Assembly (NCBI GenBank): GCA_944739405.2
Contig: OX123182.2
Location: forward strand, 69,195,183 to 69,259,182
Source: Euclidia mi
Lineage: Eukaryota; Arthropoda; Insecta; Lepidoptera; Erebidae
Direction: 5' to 3'
DNA: 64,000 nucleotides
The position numbers and the translations under genes are program-made. Below the pieces are notes generated by a model. It was given only the letters and a program-made list of their open reading frames with translations. It searched no databases and was not told the DNA's origin. Of this stretch, positions 41,119 through 51,029 are shown one piece after another. The first letter of the stretch is position 1; every line of letters starts with the position of its first letter.

Positions 41119-44091
41119 TTAGGGCTCCAGAGAGAGGAACCTCCTGACGATACGAGCCGTGGCCAGCAATACTGCCTTCTGTATAGAGGACTTAATCCAG
41201 CCGTCTAACGCGAGCCTCTTGAGGTGGTGATCGAGGCTCTTGGCAATGAGACCATTAACTGACACGACTATCGGTACAATGATCGCCGAGTCCACATCCC
41301 ACATGTCGACAATCTCGTGAGCCAAATCCAAATATTTTATTTGTTTATCTTTCTCGGCTTTCACGAGATTCTCGTCATGGGGAATGGTGACATCGATGAT
41401 CATTGCAAGGCGCTTAGATCGATCTATCACTACTATGTCTGGCTTGTTAGCCACAATTGTTCTATGAGTAATGATAGATCGATCCCAATACATGGTGGCA
41501 CGACCATTTTCAAGAACTGGGTCGGGCACATACCTGTAGTACGGTATTTCAGAGTCGACAAGTTGGTACTTTAAGGCAAGTTGCTGGTGGACAATCCTGG
41601 CCACTTGGTTGTGTCTATGCAAATACTCGCCGTTGGCAAGACGAGAACAACCAGATACTATATGTCTGAGAGATTCACCAGGCTGGTGACATGCCCGACA
41701 TATGTCAACCGTCCCATCCCTCAGGATATACTTCCGGTAGTTATTCGTCATGACAACCTCGTCCATAATCGCAAAGACAAAACCTTCTGTTTCGGCGAAA
41801 AGATCGCTAAAACGTAGCCAGGACACAGAAGCTGGTAAGTCTACATCGGGTCCATGCAGGGCCCGATAAAAACGTCCATGCAGCTCTTTACCTTTCCATA
41901 CCTCCTTGCGCTCCTCAACACCAAGTACGGCAGGTTTGCGCCAGTTCTCCTTAGCCAGACCCAGCGGGGTAAGCCCGTTGTCCACAGTGACCACATCACG
42001 GTGCACACCCGCGTCAGTGCTGAGAAAATATTCCCTGAGATTGCACACCTCGCGGTTATGGAGGGTCTTGGCACCTAAGAAGCCGCGACCTCCGCACTTC
42101 CGCGGGATGTACAATCTCATTACTGACGACCGCGGGTGATGCATCCGGTATGTAGTCAGTAGACAACGGACTTTTCTATCCAAGGCATCAAGTTCTGTTT
42201 GAGTCCACCTAAGTATGCCGAAGGAGTACATTAAGACTGGCATGGCCCAACCGTTACAGGCGCGCACTCTGTTGCCGCCTGATAAAAAACTATTTAAGAT
42301 TTTTCTCAAACGGCCAAAGAAGCGCTCCTGCAACACCTGTTTCATGCCAGTCTCAGCAATACCTAGTGCCTGCGACATACCTAGATATTTGTAGGTTTCG
42401 GTTGCAGAGAGAGATCTAAGTTGTGTGAAATCTGAAAGTTCTATACCATCAGATTCCACAACCCTGCCCTTCTTTACATGCAAGACCGCACATTTATCTA
42501 CACTGAACTCCATCTTGATAGACTTACTAAAGTTTTCAGTTACCTTTATTAACTCTGTCAACTGGAGGTCAGTGGAGGCAAATAGTTTTAAGTCATCCAT
42601 AAAATGAAGGTGAGATATTACTTGACCTCTGCTGTGCAACCGATAGCCTAGCCCTGAATTCTCGAGCAAAGTGCTAAGAGGATTCAGCGCTAGACAAAAC
42701 CACAAGGGACTCAAACTGTCACCTTGGAAGATCCCTCGTTGGATCTTAATAGGATCGCCGCATCCGAGAGTCCGTCGACACCCTGTGAAAGTGCATAGAG
42801 TTGAATCAACTTTGTACAACTCTAGCACTCTCAAGAGCCATGTATGCGGCACAGAGTCGTAGGCCTTCTTATAATCTATCCAGCATGTCGCTAGATCCTT
42901 TCGGCTACGCCGAACCTGTTGGCTAATGGTCATGTCTATAAGGAGTAGCTCTTTAGTACCACGCGACCCACTTTTACATCCATTTTGAGAACTGGACATA
43001 ATTTTATTAGTATATATATGTTTGGCCAGTTTAGTTCTCAAAATGGATGTAAAAAGTTTATAGACCGTCGGTAGGCAGGTTATAGGTCTATAATTTTTTG
43101 GGTCCGTGGTACTTCCTGTTTTAAAAAGCAGGTGGGTAATGCCAGTTGTTAAGAAAATTGGAAGCGTTCCTGATTCTAGAGATGATTGGAATTGAGACGC
43201 CAAACGAGCATGTGCACTACGCAGCCACTTCAACCAAAAGTTGTGCAATCCGTCCGGACCTGCCGCTTTCCAGTTTGGTAACGGACGGACTGCACAACTA
43301 ACATCTGTAGCTGTAATAGCTACGGCATCCATATTAGGGATTGCCGCACATGATCGCTCAACATCCCTAAACCAACCATCTTCCGTGTGGCTAACGGGGG
43401 TCGACCAGATGCTACTCCAGAACGTATTTGTAGTTTCATTATCTGGTAGACTCCCACTATCCACACCCAGACCGGGACGCTCCCAATTTCTATACACCCA
43501 CTTTTCATCCTTTTGGAATGTGCGATTCTGGGAATATCTGCCTATACGTTTTTTATAGCGTTTGATACGATTTGCCCACGCATAAATCTTCTGCTTCAGG
43601 AAGTCGATGCGTTCTGTGACCCGCGACGCGTATTCTCGTGGCCTAATACCCGTTCCTGCAAAGGCGCGGGTCACGAAACGCATCACTCTCGGACGAGTAT
43701 TGCCCGACCTGAAGCAGATCAGCTTGCCAATGAGTGCCCTAGACTCAGCGATACGACGCTCAATCCTGCACTGCCAAGCCGGCACAGCATTATTTCGGGT
43801 AACCATATCAATGTTGCTTTGTATGTTGACATTGGCTATCCGACATGCCGCTACAGCCGCACAGTACAGAATTGAGTGTGTATCACTGAGATTTTCACTA
43901 TTGTCTAGGTATGTAGACAATAGTGAATCCAGGGCACACACCAGAGCCAAATTTTTCTTATGCGTGGGCAAACGCGGCAAACGAGGCCTATTTACTAAGG
44001 CCTCGTAACGATATTCCCTGATGGCACATTCCAAAGTACTCCTTACATTATCCATGTACTGGGCACTTACTTGTATATCCCCACCATTCAC
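41119..44091 (-). CDS. R4/Dong-like polyprotein, 990-codon frame with RT deletion
   Basis: RT domain: NYRPITCLPTVYKLFTSIL (about aa 330), QNGCKSGSRGTKELLLIDM, CWIDYKKAYDSVPHTWLL, GIFQGDSLSPLWFCLALN and the catalytic box FMDDLKLFA (about 497). C-terminal zinc knuckle CRACHQPGESLRHIVSGC (about 797) and nuclease motif KPDIVVIDRSKRL...DVTIP (about 880) fit restriction-like endonuclease LINEs (R2/R4/Dong). The frame starts at GTG after an upstream stop; the first ATG is at about codon 14. It lacks 14 residues between LCTF and GCR that the neighbour copy has (LRSCMGQWRTVLCYP), so it is probably inactive despite being open. Confidence 0.88.
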   Translation of the reverse strand: MNGGDIQVSAQYMDNVRSTLECAIREYRYEALVNRPRLPRLPTHKKNLALVCALDSLLSTYLDNSENLSDTHSILYCAAVAACRIANVNIQSNIDMVTRNNAVPAWQCRIERRIAESRALIGKLICFRSGNTRPRVMRFVTRAFAGTGIRPREYASRVTERIDFLKQKIYAWANRIKRYKKRIGRYSQNRTFQKDEKWVYRNWERPGLGVDSGSLPDNETTNTFWSSIWSTPVSHTEDGWFRDVERSCAAIPNMDAVAITATDVSCAVRPLPNWKAAGPDGLHNFWLKWLRSAHARLASQFQSSLESGTLPIFLTTGITHLLFKTGSTTDPKNYRPITCLPTVYKLFTSILRTKLAKHIYTNKIMSSSQNGCKSGSRGTKELLLIDMTISQQVRRSRKDLATCWIDYKKAYDSVPHTWLLRVLELYKVDSTLCTFTGCRRTLGCGDPIKIQRGIFQGDSLSPLWFCLALNPLSTLLENSGLGYRLHSRGQVISHLHFMDDLKLFASTDLQLTELIKVTENFSKSIKMEFSVDKCAVLHVKKGRVVESDGIELSDFTQLRSLSATETYKYLGMSQALGIAETGMKQVLQERFFGRLRKILNSFLSGGNRVRACNGWAMPVLMYSFGILRWTQTELDALDRKVRCLLTTYRMHHPRSSVMRLYIPRKCGGRGFLGAKTLHNREVCNLREYFLSTDAGVHRDVVTVDNGLTPLGLAKENWRKPAVLGVEERKEVWKGKELHGRFYRALHGPDVDLPASVSWLRFSDLFAETEGFVFAIMDEVVMTNNYRKYILRDGTVDICRACHQPGESLRHIVSGCSRLANGEYLHRHNQVARIVHQQLALKYQLVDSEIPYYRYVPDPVLENGRATMYWDRSIITHRTIVANKPDIVVIDRSKRLAMIIDVTIPHDENLVKAEKDKQIKYLDLAHEIVDMWDVDSAIIVPIVVSVNGLIAKSLDHHLKRLALDGWIKSSIQKAVLLATARIVRRFLSLEP
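42972..43054. repeat. 22-bp perfect inverted repeat inside the RT frame
   Basis: TTTTACATCCATTTTGAGAACT (arm 1, 42972-42993; read in two parts) pairs exactly with 43033-43054 across 39 nt. One arm encodes QNGCK, the other FTSIL, both in conserved RT positions, without breaking the frame. Confidence 0.85.
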
Positions 44092-44115
44092 TTCTTCAAC
44101 ACACAGCCAGAGTCA

Positions 44116-45030
44116 GTAGTTTTGAGGCAATCAATTTCATTAAGCACGCAAATATAAGTCCAATCCGTAAAGCAAATCGTAGTCCAAAAAACAAAGCAGA
44201 GGTCAGTGAAATTTAAGAAAATGATAACAGAAACTCAAACGTAACTACTCCGAAAGCAAGCACGTGGCCGACTGACTCATAGAGTAGGATCTGACTAGCG
44301 TCAGTTAACTTTAGTGTTGCCAGTCTAAAGAAGTGATTGCCTTTAATAAATCTAAAATAAAGATTTACTTAAACATATACAATATATTTTAATAATTGCT
44401 CTTGTGAATTTAGCCGCGGTGAAATGATTTATATTTTATATTACAAATAATTAATAGAACTGTAACATTGTTTGTAAAAGTTTACGTAGTTAAAATTTTC
44501 ATTTAATGTTGCCAATCCTAAAAAAAATATCAACTCTTTAACTTTGCGAACGAAATATGAAATTAAATAATAGATAAAACATAACAAAGACGTATTTATT
44601 TTAAACTTGTGAAATAATTTGAAAAGTTTATATTGTTAATTTTTCACTTAATGTTAGTGTTGCCAATTTTAAAAATATGTTAACACTTTTTAACATTACA
44701 ACAAAAATATGAAAGTAAAGATTAGATTAAAACATATTTTTAACATAGATGCTTGTAAAAATTTGATCCAATATATGACGACTGCGAAATAATTATTTAA
44801 TATTTTTGAAAATAATTTCGCCTTAACTTTCAAATTACATTGAAGTAGTTAAGAGTAATTAGTGAAAAAGTTATTACAATACGATAAAAAATACAAAACT
44901 ATATAGCTATACTTTTAAAATAACATTTAAAACTATAATATATTTTAATTAAATAAAGGTATTGTACGATATAACATAATCGAAAAAACTTATTAAATGT
45001 ATGCACCTATGTGATGCATACGTGTGACAA
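44116..45030. other. AT-rich region with three TGTTGCCA-type repeats
   Basis: TAGTGTTGCCAGTC (about 44310), AATGTTGCCAATCC (about 44505) and AGTGTTGCCAATTT (about 44653) start similar AT-rich units ending near ATAAAACATA. They are probably degenerate tandem units of a 5' UTR or a simple repeat. No gene. Confidence 0.5.
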
Positions 45031-45032
45031 CC

Positions 45033-46005
45033 CTATTGTCGTGCGCCACCATTTTTACCCGCTCGATAACGATGTTTACTCATCACCGACGAGCGTGGAT
45101 GATGCATCCGAGATGCAGTCAACATTGAACGGACTTTTCTATCCAGGGCATCGAGTTCCGTCTGGGTCCACCTGAGTATGCCGAAGGAATACATTAGAAC
45201 TGGCATGGCCCACCCGTTGCAGGCCCGCACCTTGTTGCCACCTGATAAAAGACTGTTAAGTACTTTTTTCAGGCGGCCAAAGAAACGAGCCTGCAACGTC
45301 TGTTTCATGTCAGTCTCAGCAATATTCAAAGACTGCGACATACCCAGGTATTTGTAGGTCTCGGTTAGGGAGAGGGATCTAAGTTGTATGGAATCTGAGA
45401 GTTGTATCCCTGCAGATTCCATAATCCTGCCTCTCTTCACATGCATGACCGCACATTGATCCACACCAAATTCCATCCTAATAGAATTACTAAAGGTTTC
45501 GGTGACCTTAAGTAATGCTGTCAGTTGGAAATTGTTGGGGGCAAATAATTTCAGGTCATCCATGAAAAGGAGGTGAGATGTAACATGACCTCCTCTCCTT
45601 AACCGATAGCTTAGCCCTGAAGCCTCTAACAAGGTACTTAGGGTGTTCAGGGCCAGACAAAACCACAAAGGACTCAAACTATCGCCCTGGAATATACCTC
45701 GCTCGATCCTTATTGGAGCACCGCAACCCAAACTCGATCGACACCCTGGATAGCACAGTACGGTCCTCCATTGCCCCATACATGACCTTAAAAAGGTGCA
45801 TAGAGTTGTATCTACTTTATACAACTCCAGCACCCTCAAAAGCCATGTATGTGGCACGGAGTCGTAAGCCTTCTTGTAATCTATCCAGCATGTCGATAAA
45901 TTCTTTCGGTTACGGCGCACCTGCTGGCTAATGGTCATGTCTATCAGCAGGAGTTCTTTAGTGCCACGGGCCCCACTCCTACATCCATTTTGAGAAACAG
46001 ATAAA
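45033..46005 (-). mobile_element. R4/Dong-like element, copy 2, truncated at both ends
   Basis: The frame 45033-45938 (301 codons) and a little upstream correspond to the RT of the 41-44 kb copy, from QNGC... through FMDDLKLFA to MHHPRSSVM. It keeps the LRSCMGQWRTVL segment missing from copy 1. It ends abruptly at 45033 with no nuclease domain, and at its 5' side near 46005 beside (TTA)n. Confidence 0.88.
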
Positions 46006-46010
46006 ATAGA

Positions 46011-46033
46011 TTATTATTATTATTATATTATTA
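46011..46033. repeat. (TTA)n microsatellite beside R4/Dong copy 2
   Basis: TTATTATTATTATTATATTA directly adjoins the 5' break of the second R4/Dong-like copy. Confidence 0.9.
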
Positions 46034-46255
46034 TAAAGAGGAAATATTTGTATTTTTGTTTGTTTGTAATGGATAAACTCAAAAACTACTGGACCGAATT
46101 TAAAAAATATTTCACCATTAGAAAGCTACATTATCTGCGAGTAACATAAGCTATATTTTATTTTAGAAAGAAAAGGGGCCTGTAAGATAATTGAGTTTTT
46201 CGGGTACGCAAAGTAGTTCCCTCAGGACGCGGGTGGAACCGCGGGAAACGGCTAG
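46034..46255. repeat. Retroposon-tail fragment
   Basis: ACTCAAAAACTACTGGACCG, then TTAGAAAGCTACATTATCTG, and ending ACCGCGGGAAACGGCTAGTA. Family shared in part with 22240-22400. Confidence 0.55.
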
Positions 46256-46389
46256 TATATGTATATATTCATTTTATATAGTATTTATAGGTATATATTA
46301 TTTATATATGTATGTACAAGTATTATCATAATATTTATATATAATATAAAAAGTAGTATAATGTTGGATTACTATTTCAATCTCAAAGT

Positions 46390-46785
46390 CAAAGTCAAAA
46401 TCCTTTATTCATTTAAATCACAAAGTGACAGTGAAAGATTCAAGGAAATCGGTATTCTAACAGTAGTGTCTCAGTATATTTATGCTAGTGTTATGCATGT
46501 ACGTAAAAATATAAATTCATATTCAAAGATTAGTGATATACACTCTATAAATACAAGAAATAGACATAAATTATGTGTTTCGTATTTCCGTTTGTGCAAA
46601 ACTCATAGTTCTTTTATAGGACTTAGTTTACGTATCTACAACAAGATACCGATAAGTATTTTGGACTTGCCGTTTAACGCATTTCAGACAAAGATTAAAA
46701 ATGACCTAATGCAAAAGGCATAATATAATTTAAATTAATATCTGAATGACAAATGCGCTTGGAAATAATGTTTCATTCACAGCAG
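46390..46785 (+). pseudogene. CR1-like LINE C-terminus and 3' end, inverted relative to its partner
   Basis: The + frame from about 46437 reads ERFKEIGILTVVSQYIYASV, NTRNRHKLCVSYFRL and RIYNKIPISILDLPFNAF, to a stop at 46721-46723. These are C-terminal phrases of CR1/Jockey-type RT proteins. The LINE body to its right (46786 onward) is on the minus strand and stops just where this part should begin, so the end appears flipped. Confidence 0.75.
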
Positions 46786-47623
46786 CCGAACTAAGTTTCG
46801 CTGACAGATATGTAATGTGTGCGCCCCATTGTAACTTCGAATCAAGTGTTATTCCTAGAAACAATGTAGATTCAGTTGTTTCCAGTACATCACCATTTAA
46901 AACTATGTTAGGACCAAGGTTTCTGACGTTGGGTAAAGCAAACTTAACACATTTGGTTTTTTTGGCGTTCAGTACTAAGTTGTTTACAGTAAACCATTTA
47001 GTCACCTGAATAAGAGCACTGTTTATTTCGGTAAAGTTTTCGTTATTTCTATCTACTTTAAATATCAATGAAGTATCGTCAGCAAACAATACCACGTCAC
47101 AAATATTTCCCAGATAAAATGGCAAATCGTTTATGTAAACAAGAAACAGGAAAGGCCTCAGGATACTACCCTGCGGCACTCCCAATTGTACTGGTACGCC
47201 ACTGGATTTTGAGCCGTTTATTTCTACACATTGGATTCTGTTATTTAAATATGCCTTATTAACATCCAATGCTTTAGTCTGGACGCCGTAATGTTTAAGT
47301 TTGCATAAGAGCGTATCATGGCAGACACAATCGAATGCTTTCGAAAGGTCGCAAAACACACCAATAGTATTCTGAGAGTTCTCCCATGCACTGTAGATGT
47401 GTTTGAGTAAAGCTACTCCTGCATCCGTCGTCGAGTGACCCTTAGTAAAACCATATTGCTCAGTATGAGGGAGGCTGTTTAAATTAAAGTGTTTCAGAAG
47501 TTGCTTGAGTATTATCTTTTCAAAGATTTTACTAAAAGTAGGTAGTATTGAAATTGGCCTATAATTACTAGGATCAGTCTTACTGCCGGATTCAAACAGA
47601 GGTATTATCCTACTATGTTTCAT
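46786..47623 (-). pseudogene. CR1-like reverse transcriptase
   Basis: Contains NYRPISILPTFSKIFEKIIL, FCDLSKAFDCVCHDTLLCKL, GVPQGSILRPFLFLVYIND and catalytic FADDTSLIF, then GITLDSKLQWGAHI. The open frame continues to 46730 only by reading through the inversion junction after LSSAA. Upstream linker frames are broken. Confidence 0.85.
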
Positions 47624-48184
47624 TAAATCTGGAAAATCGAATTCAGAATCTTCACAGATATTCCCCAGAGATCATCCGTATTCTTAGATTCTAGAGATTA
47701 GAAAGTGTTTATAATGTCAGTAGAACTAATAGGACTGAATTTAAATAATACATTACATTTTTGTACACTAGATTCTAATAAATTGACTGCAACTGAAGCT
47801 GATGAGTTTAGACCCCTAGTAGTAGCAATAGGTATGCTAGCAAAAAATCATTGAATGCAAGTGCGACTTCCTCGTCATTGTTAATCATTTTATTATTATC
47901 TAGCAAGTTAAAATTGGTATTCCTAAAGGTTGCCTTGCCCGTTGCTTCGTTAATAGCTTGCCAGGTGGCCTTAACTTTATTAGAGGACTTTCTAATTCTA
48001 TCACTTACGAAACGTGCCTTAGCTATATTGCATACCTTTTTAAATATTTTTGACTAATTTCTGACATACTCAGTGAAGCTCGTATCAAAATTGTATTTCT
48101 TCATACCATACAACTCATACATCCTTGCTCTGCTTTTATAAATACCTACAGTAGCCCACTCACTAAATGTTCTAGACTCCTTGA

Positions 48185-49015
48185 TTACTTTTCCTTGGTC
48201 TTAAAAGTACTTCTAAATTCGTTGTGAACTAAATTGAACATAGTATCATAAATCTTATTTGGTGACTTAAGCTCCATCATATCAGGATTCATACTTATTA
48301 AAATTTTCTTTCTGACCTCATTAAATTTATGCCTAGGTAATGGCTTAACTGTCACCTTACGTACTATATTATCATTTATATATGAAAATCTTGCCAATTG
48401 ACCACAGTGATCCGAAGTTAAGTCAGTAGTAACTAATTTATGTGATACTGTCTGATTACTAAATATATTGTCAAGACAAGTGGAAGATGATGCAGTTATT
48501 CTAGTAGGTTCAAGAAATAAATTTGTCAAATTAAATGATTTAAAAAGATTTAAAAGCCTACTAGTCATTGGTGAACTATCCAGTATATTAATATTGAAAT
48601 CTCCACAAACTATGATCCCTTTTTTATTGGTCCTAATTTTACCAATTGCATCTTCCATAATAGATTCGAACATATTAAAGTTACTTAATGGAGGGCGATA
48701 CACACATACAACATACTGTTCCAGCTCAATACAGGAAATTTCTACAGTGCGTTCAACAGACAAGGTGCTTATGTCCTTTCGTTCCTTACAAAGTATGGTA
48801 TTTGAAACTAGTATCAAGGATCCACCATGGATGGCTTGACTCCTAGCGAAAGCACTTTGCATAGTGTAATGCATGTTATTTAAAAAAAAAATTTGATAAT
48901 CCTTCAACCAGTGCTCCGTTATGCACATAACTTTTATATTATGACTTTCTAAATATAAACTTAATTCTAAATGTTTGCCAGATAGACCCTGTATATTTTG
49001 ATGTGCTACATTCAA
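48185..49015 (-). pseudogene. CR1-like endonuclease domain
   Basis: AP-type endonuclease: HQNIQGLSGKHLEL, ITEHWLKD (the E of the active site), YRPPLSNF, VCGDFNINILD and TSDHCGQL, all in one open frame of 277 codons starting at TTG. Its start overlaps the ORF1 stop (AATTGA), the usual coupling in this group. The downstream linker to the RT is broken. Confidence 0.85.
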
Positions 49016-49473
49016 TTGACAATGTCTACCCTTTGTCCTATTCTTAAGTTTAAAGAACTCGTGTCAGTATTTAAAAAAGAAGGAATGGTAAAGACAGAAT
49101 TATTTACAGAAATCATTTTCTCGGATACCCTACATGTACCTGTGTCATTTTGTATATTATATGCTAATAATTTAGCAATTTGTCGTTTATAAAATAGCGA
49201 AAGATACATAGTATCTTTGGTCAATGTGAAGTTATATTTATTAATAAATTTATTCATGTCAAAATATAAAACAATATCTTTATATTGCCATGTCATATTG
49301 TAAAAACACAAATTGAGGTCATAGATATGTTGATTCACCTTTCCATCTAGTGTACCTGAATAAGGTAACGCACAAGTAATAAATTGACATCCAAATTTTT
49401 TATGAAGTGATAAAATTACTTCTGTCAAATTATAAATACCTTTTTTGGTCACCATTTGGCTGTCACCATACAC
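49012..49473 (-). pseudogene. LINE ORF1, C-terminal (esterase-like) part
   Basis: Starts YGDSQMVTKKGIYNL and runs 153 codons to TGA at the ORF2 start. Includes QFITCALPYSGTLDGK, resembling the late block of SGNH-type esterase domains in CR1 ORF1. The preceding part of the domain is present but reversed (49475-49672). Confidence 0.65.
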
Positions 49474-49474
49474 A

Positions 49475-49672
49475 ATAAATCTAATCTAGTTGACAACTCT
49501 GGCACAAAAAAAGTTTACATGTTTTCAGATAGGTTAGGTGTAGGTTTAGGTACCTTAATGAATAGTCATTTAAAACAACACAATATCATTAATTATTGTT
49601 ATCCAGGGTCATCTTTTACAAACTTAATAAATATTTTAAAAACAACCACTTTTGATAGACAGTCAACAATAG
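49475..49672 (+). pseudogene. Inverted middle part of LINE ORF1
   Basis: The + strand encodes KKVYMFSDRLGVGLGTLMN and INYCYPGSSFTNL, a G/S-D-R/S-L block and glycine loop as in SGNH esterases, then DRQSTIVLL, which should run straight into YGDSQM of the minus-strand ORF1. TAGTTGACAACTCT at 49486 and its complement at 49720 mark the two edges. Confidence 0.65.
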
Positions 49673-49702
49673 TTCTATTGTTGACTGTCTATCAAAAGTG
49701 GT
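49645..49702. repeat. Perfect hairpin, 28-bp arms, at the inversion edge
   Basis: ACCACTTTTGATAGACAGTC... at 49645-49672 pairs exactly with 49675-49702 across 2 nt. It is the junction between the inverted ORF1 segment and the normal-orientation upstream part. Confidence 0.93.
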
Positions 49703-49729
49703 CTTGGTGGTGGTATCAAGAGTTGTCAA

Positions 49730-50520
49730 CTAAGGGTGTCCTATCCTTTGTACTATTGGTTGTACTGGAACTAGAACTTGAACAGAGACCTGATCACTAT
49801 CACCAGACTCATTCACTAACAAGGTAGATTTTAAACAATGTGAGTAACTATTTGTGTTTATCAACGCCTTTACATATTCCAAATTACTCTTTCCAATTCG
49901 TGCAATCTCATCATATTTATTTATATATACCTGAACCTCTTTCTCATACTGGGTATTCATCCTATTTAGTTAAGATTCTAAAGCACAGATTTGTGATTTA
50001 AGGTCCCTTGTATGCTGATCATACAACATCCTACCATTAAATAATTCTATATTATAATTTTCTAGGTCCTGTAACAATTCTGTATGTTCAGAAACTAATT
50101 GTTTGTATTGCTTTATGGTCATTTTCGTTTTATTATATTGTTTTAAGTTCAGTACCAGTTTACTAATATTTTATTTATTTTATATAACTTCCTTTGTTGT
50201 TTAAGCTTTTTGATACTACTTTTTAGTTGTACCCTATGTCTATTTGACCCTAAGCATAATTTATCACTTATAACCTCTGACTAAAGGTTCTGTGTTGCAT
50301 CACTGTTAAGTACCTGCACAGTTTGCTCTAAAGATTTTATCTTTAATAATGCCTGTTCTAGATTGCTTTCAAGTTCAGTAATACGACTTACAGACCAGGA
50401 ATATGTGTCATTGCAAGTTGTTAATGTATTGTTTTCTTCCTGCAATCTTTGTAGTTTATACACCTGCCACAATCATCTCTGCACCACCCTAAGGTTGAGT
50501 GGCAGAAAATACCATATAGC
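49730..50520 (-). pseudogene. LINE ORF1 N-terminal coiled-coil part
   Basis: Minus frames at 50281-50472 (VYKLQRLQEENNTL, ELESNLEQALLKIKSLEQTV: heptad-like coiled coil) and 49730-49960 (QYEKEVQVYINKYDEIAR). Stops separate them. A Cys-rich phrase CRDDCGRC just upstream could be the end of a PHD-type finger. Confidence 0.55.
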
Positions 50521-50739
50521 ATTAAGTCCACCTTTGCATTAAAATTGCAGGAAGTGTAAAAATAAAATAAGTAAATATTGTTTTTTATTGATATGACATA
50601 TTGTTTTTTTTGCCTAAAGGTGAGCTTAGTTGGTACAAGGTCCACATATCTTTAACCTAAATCTATGAAGACAATTATGTATCCAGTATTGATATACTTA
50701 ATTATTTATTTCTAACTCTTCTTAATTTTATCAAATAAT

Positions 50740-51020
50740 TTTAGTTAAACGCTCGAAGGGGTAAGCAGAGGTTTACACCTCTGCTTACCCCTTCGAGCGT
50801 TTAACTAAACACTTTTTAACTTACACCCACATTTCGCCATGAATTTTTAGGTCCCACGTAATAGGGTGTGAGCCTATTGCCGTTACCGGGCACATCAACA
50901 GACTCCGTGCTGCTACTGAGAATTCGGAAAAACCCAGTAGGTACTACCCACTTTTGCCCGACCCGGGAATCGAACCCAGGACCTCCGATCAGCAGTCGCT
51001 GTCCACTGGACCGCGGAGGC
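50740..51020 (-). mobile_element. SINE, family 2, minus strand, with 33-bp hairpin in its 3' part
   Basis: The tRNA-like head at 51020-50950 has B box GGTTCGATTCC (complement at 50966-50976). The body has AGCAGCACGGAGTCTG. At 50740-50809 the 3' end TAAGCAGAGGT is copied in reverse to make perfect 33-bp arms with a 4-nt loop; the sister copies (39555, 53326) have no such palindrome. Confidence 0.9.
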
Positions 51021-51029
51021 AGTCAAGTA

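Larger units (their letters stand above)
40988..44115 (-). mobile_element. R4/Dong-like non-LTR retrotransposon, near full length
   Basis: Single-ORF LINE with a C-terminal restriction-like endonuclease. The 3' UTR (41118-40988) contains AGCTTGGTCCCTGCACCTG and joins (TAA)n. The 5' limit is uncertain: an in-frame stop lies at 44113-44115, and further element sequence may extend to about 44300. A diverged second copy lies at 45033-46005 in the same orientation. Confidence 0.85.
46786..50520 (-). mobile_element. CR1-like LINE, ORF1 plus ORF2, rearranged and dead
   Basis: Read on minus: ORF1 coiled coil (50480-49730), ORF1 esterase-like part (the middle inverted at 49475-49672, the end 49473-49012), endonuclease (49015-48185), a broken linker (48184-47624) and reverse transcriptase (47623-46786). 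The esterase-like ORF1 is known for CR1-group LINEs. Its 3' end lies inverted at 46390-46785. Confidence 0.82.

Noticed and set aside
43241..44008. Plus-strand frames of 105-133 codons
   Set aside because: Antisense shadows of the 990-codon R4/Dong-like frame.
46390..46785. Twin-priming 5' inversion of the LINE
   Set aside because: Twin priming inverts the 5' part upstream of a normal 3' end. Here it is the 3' end that is flipped and lies on the far side.
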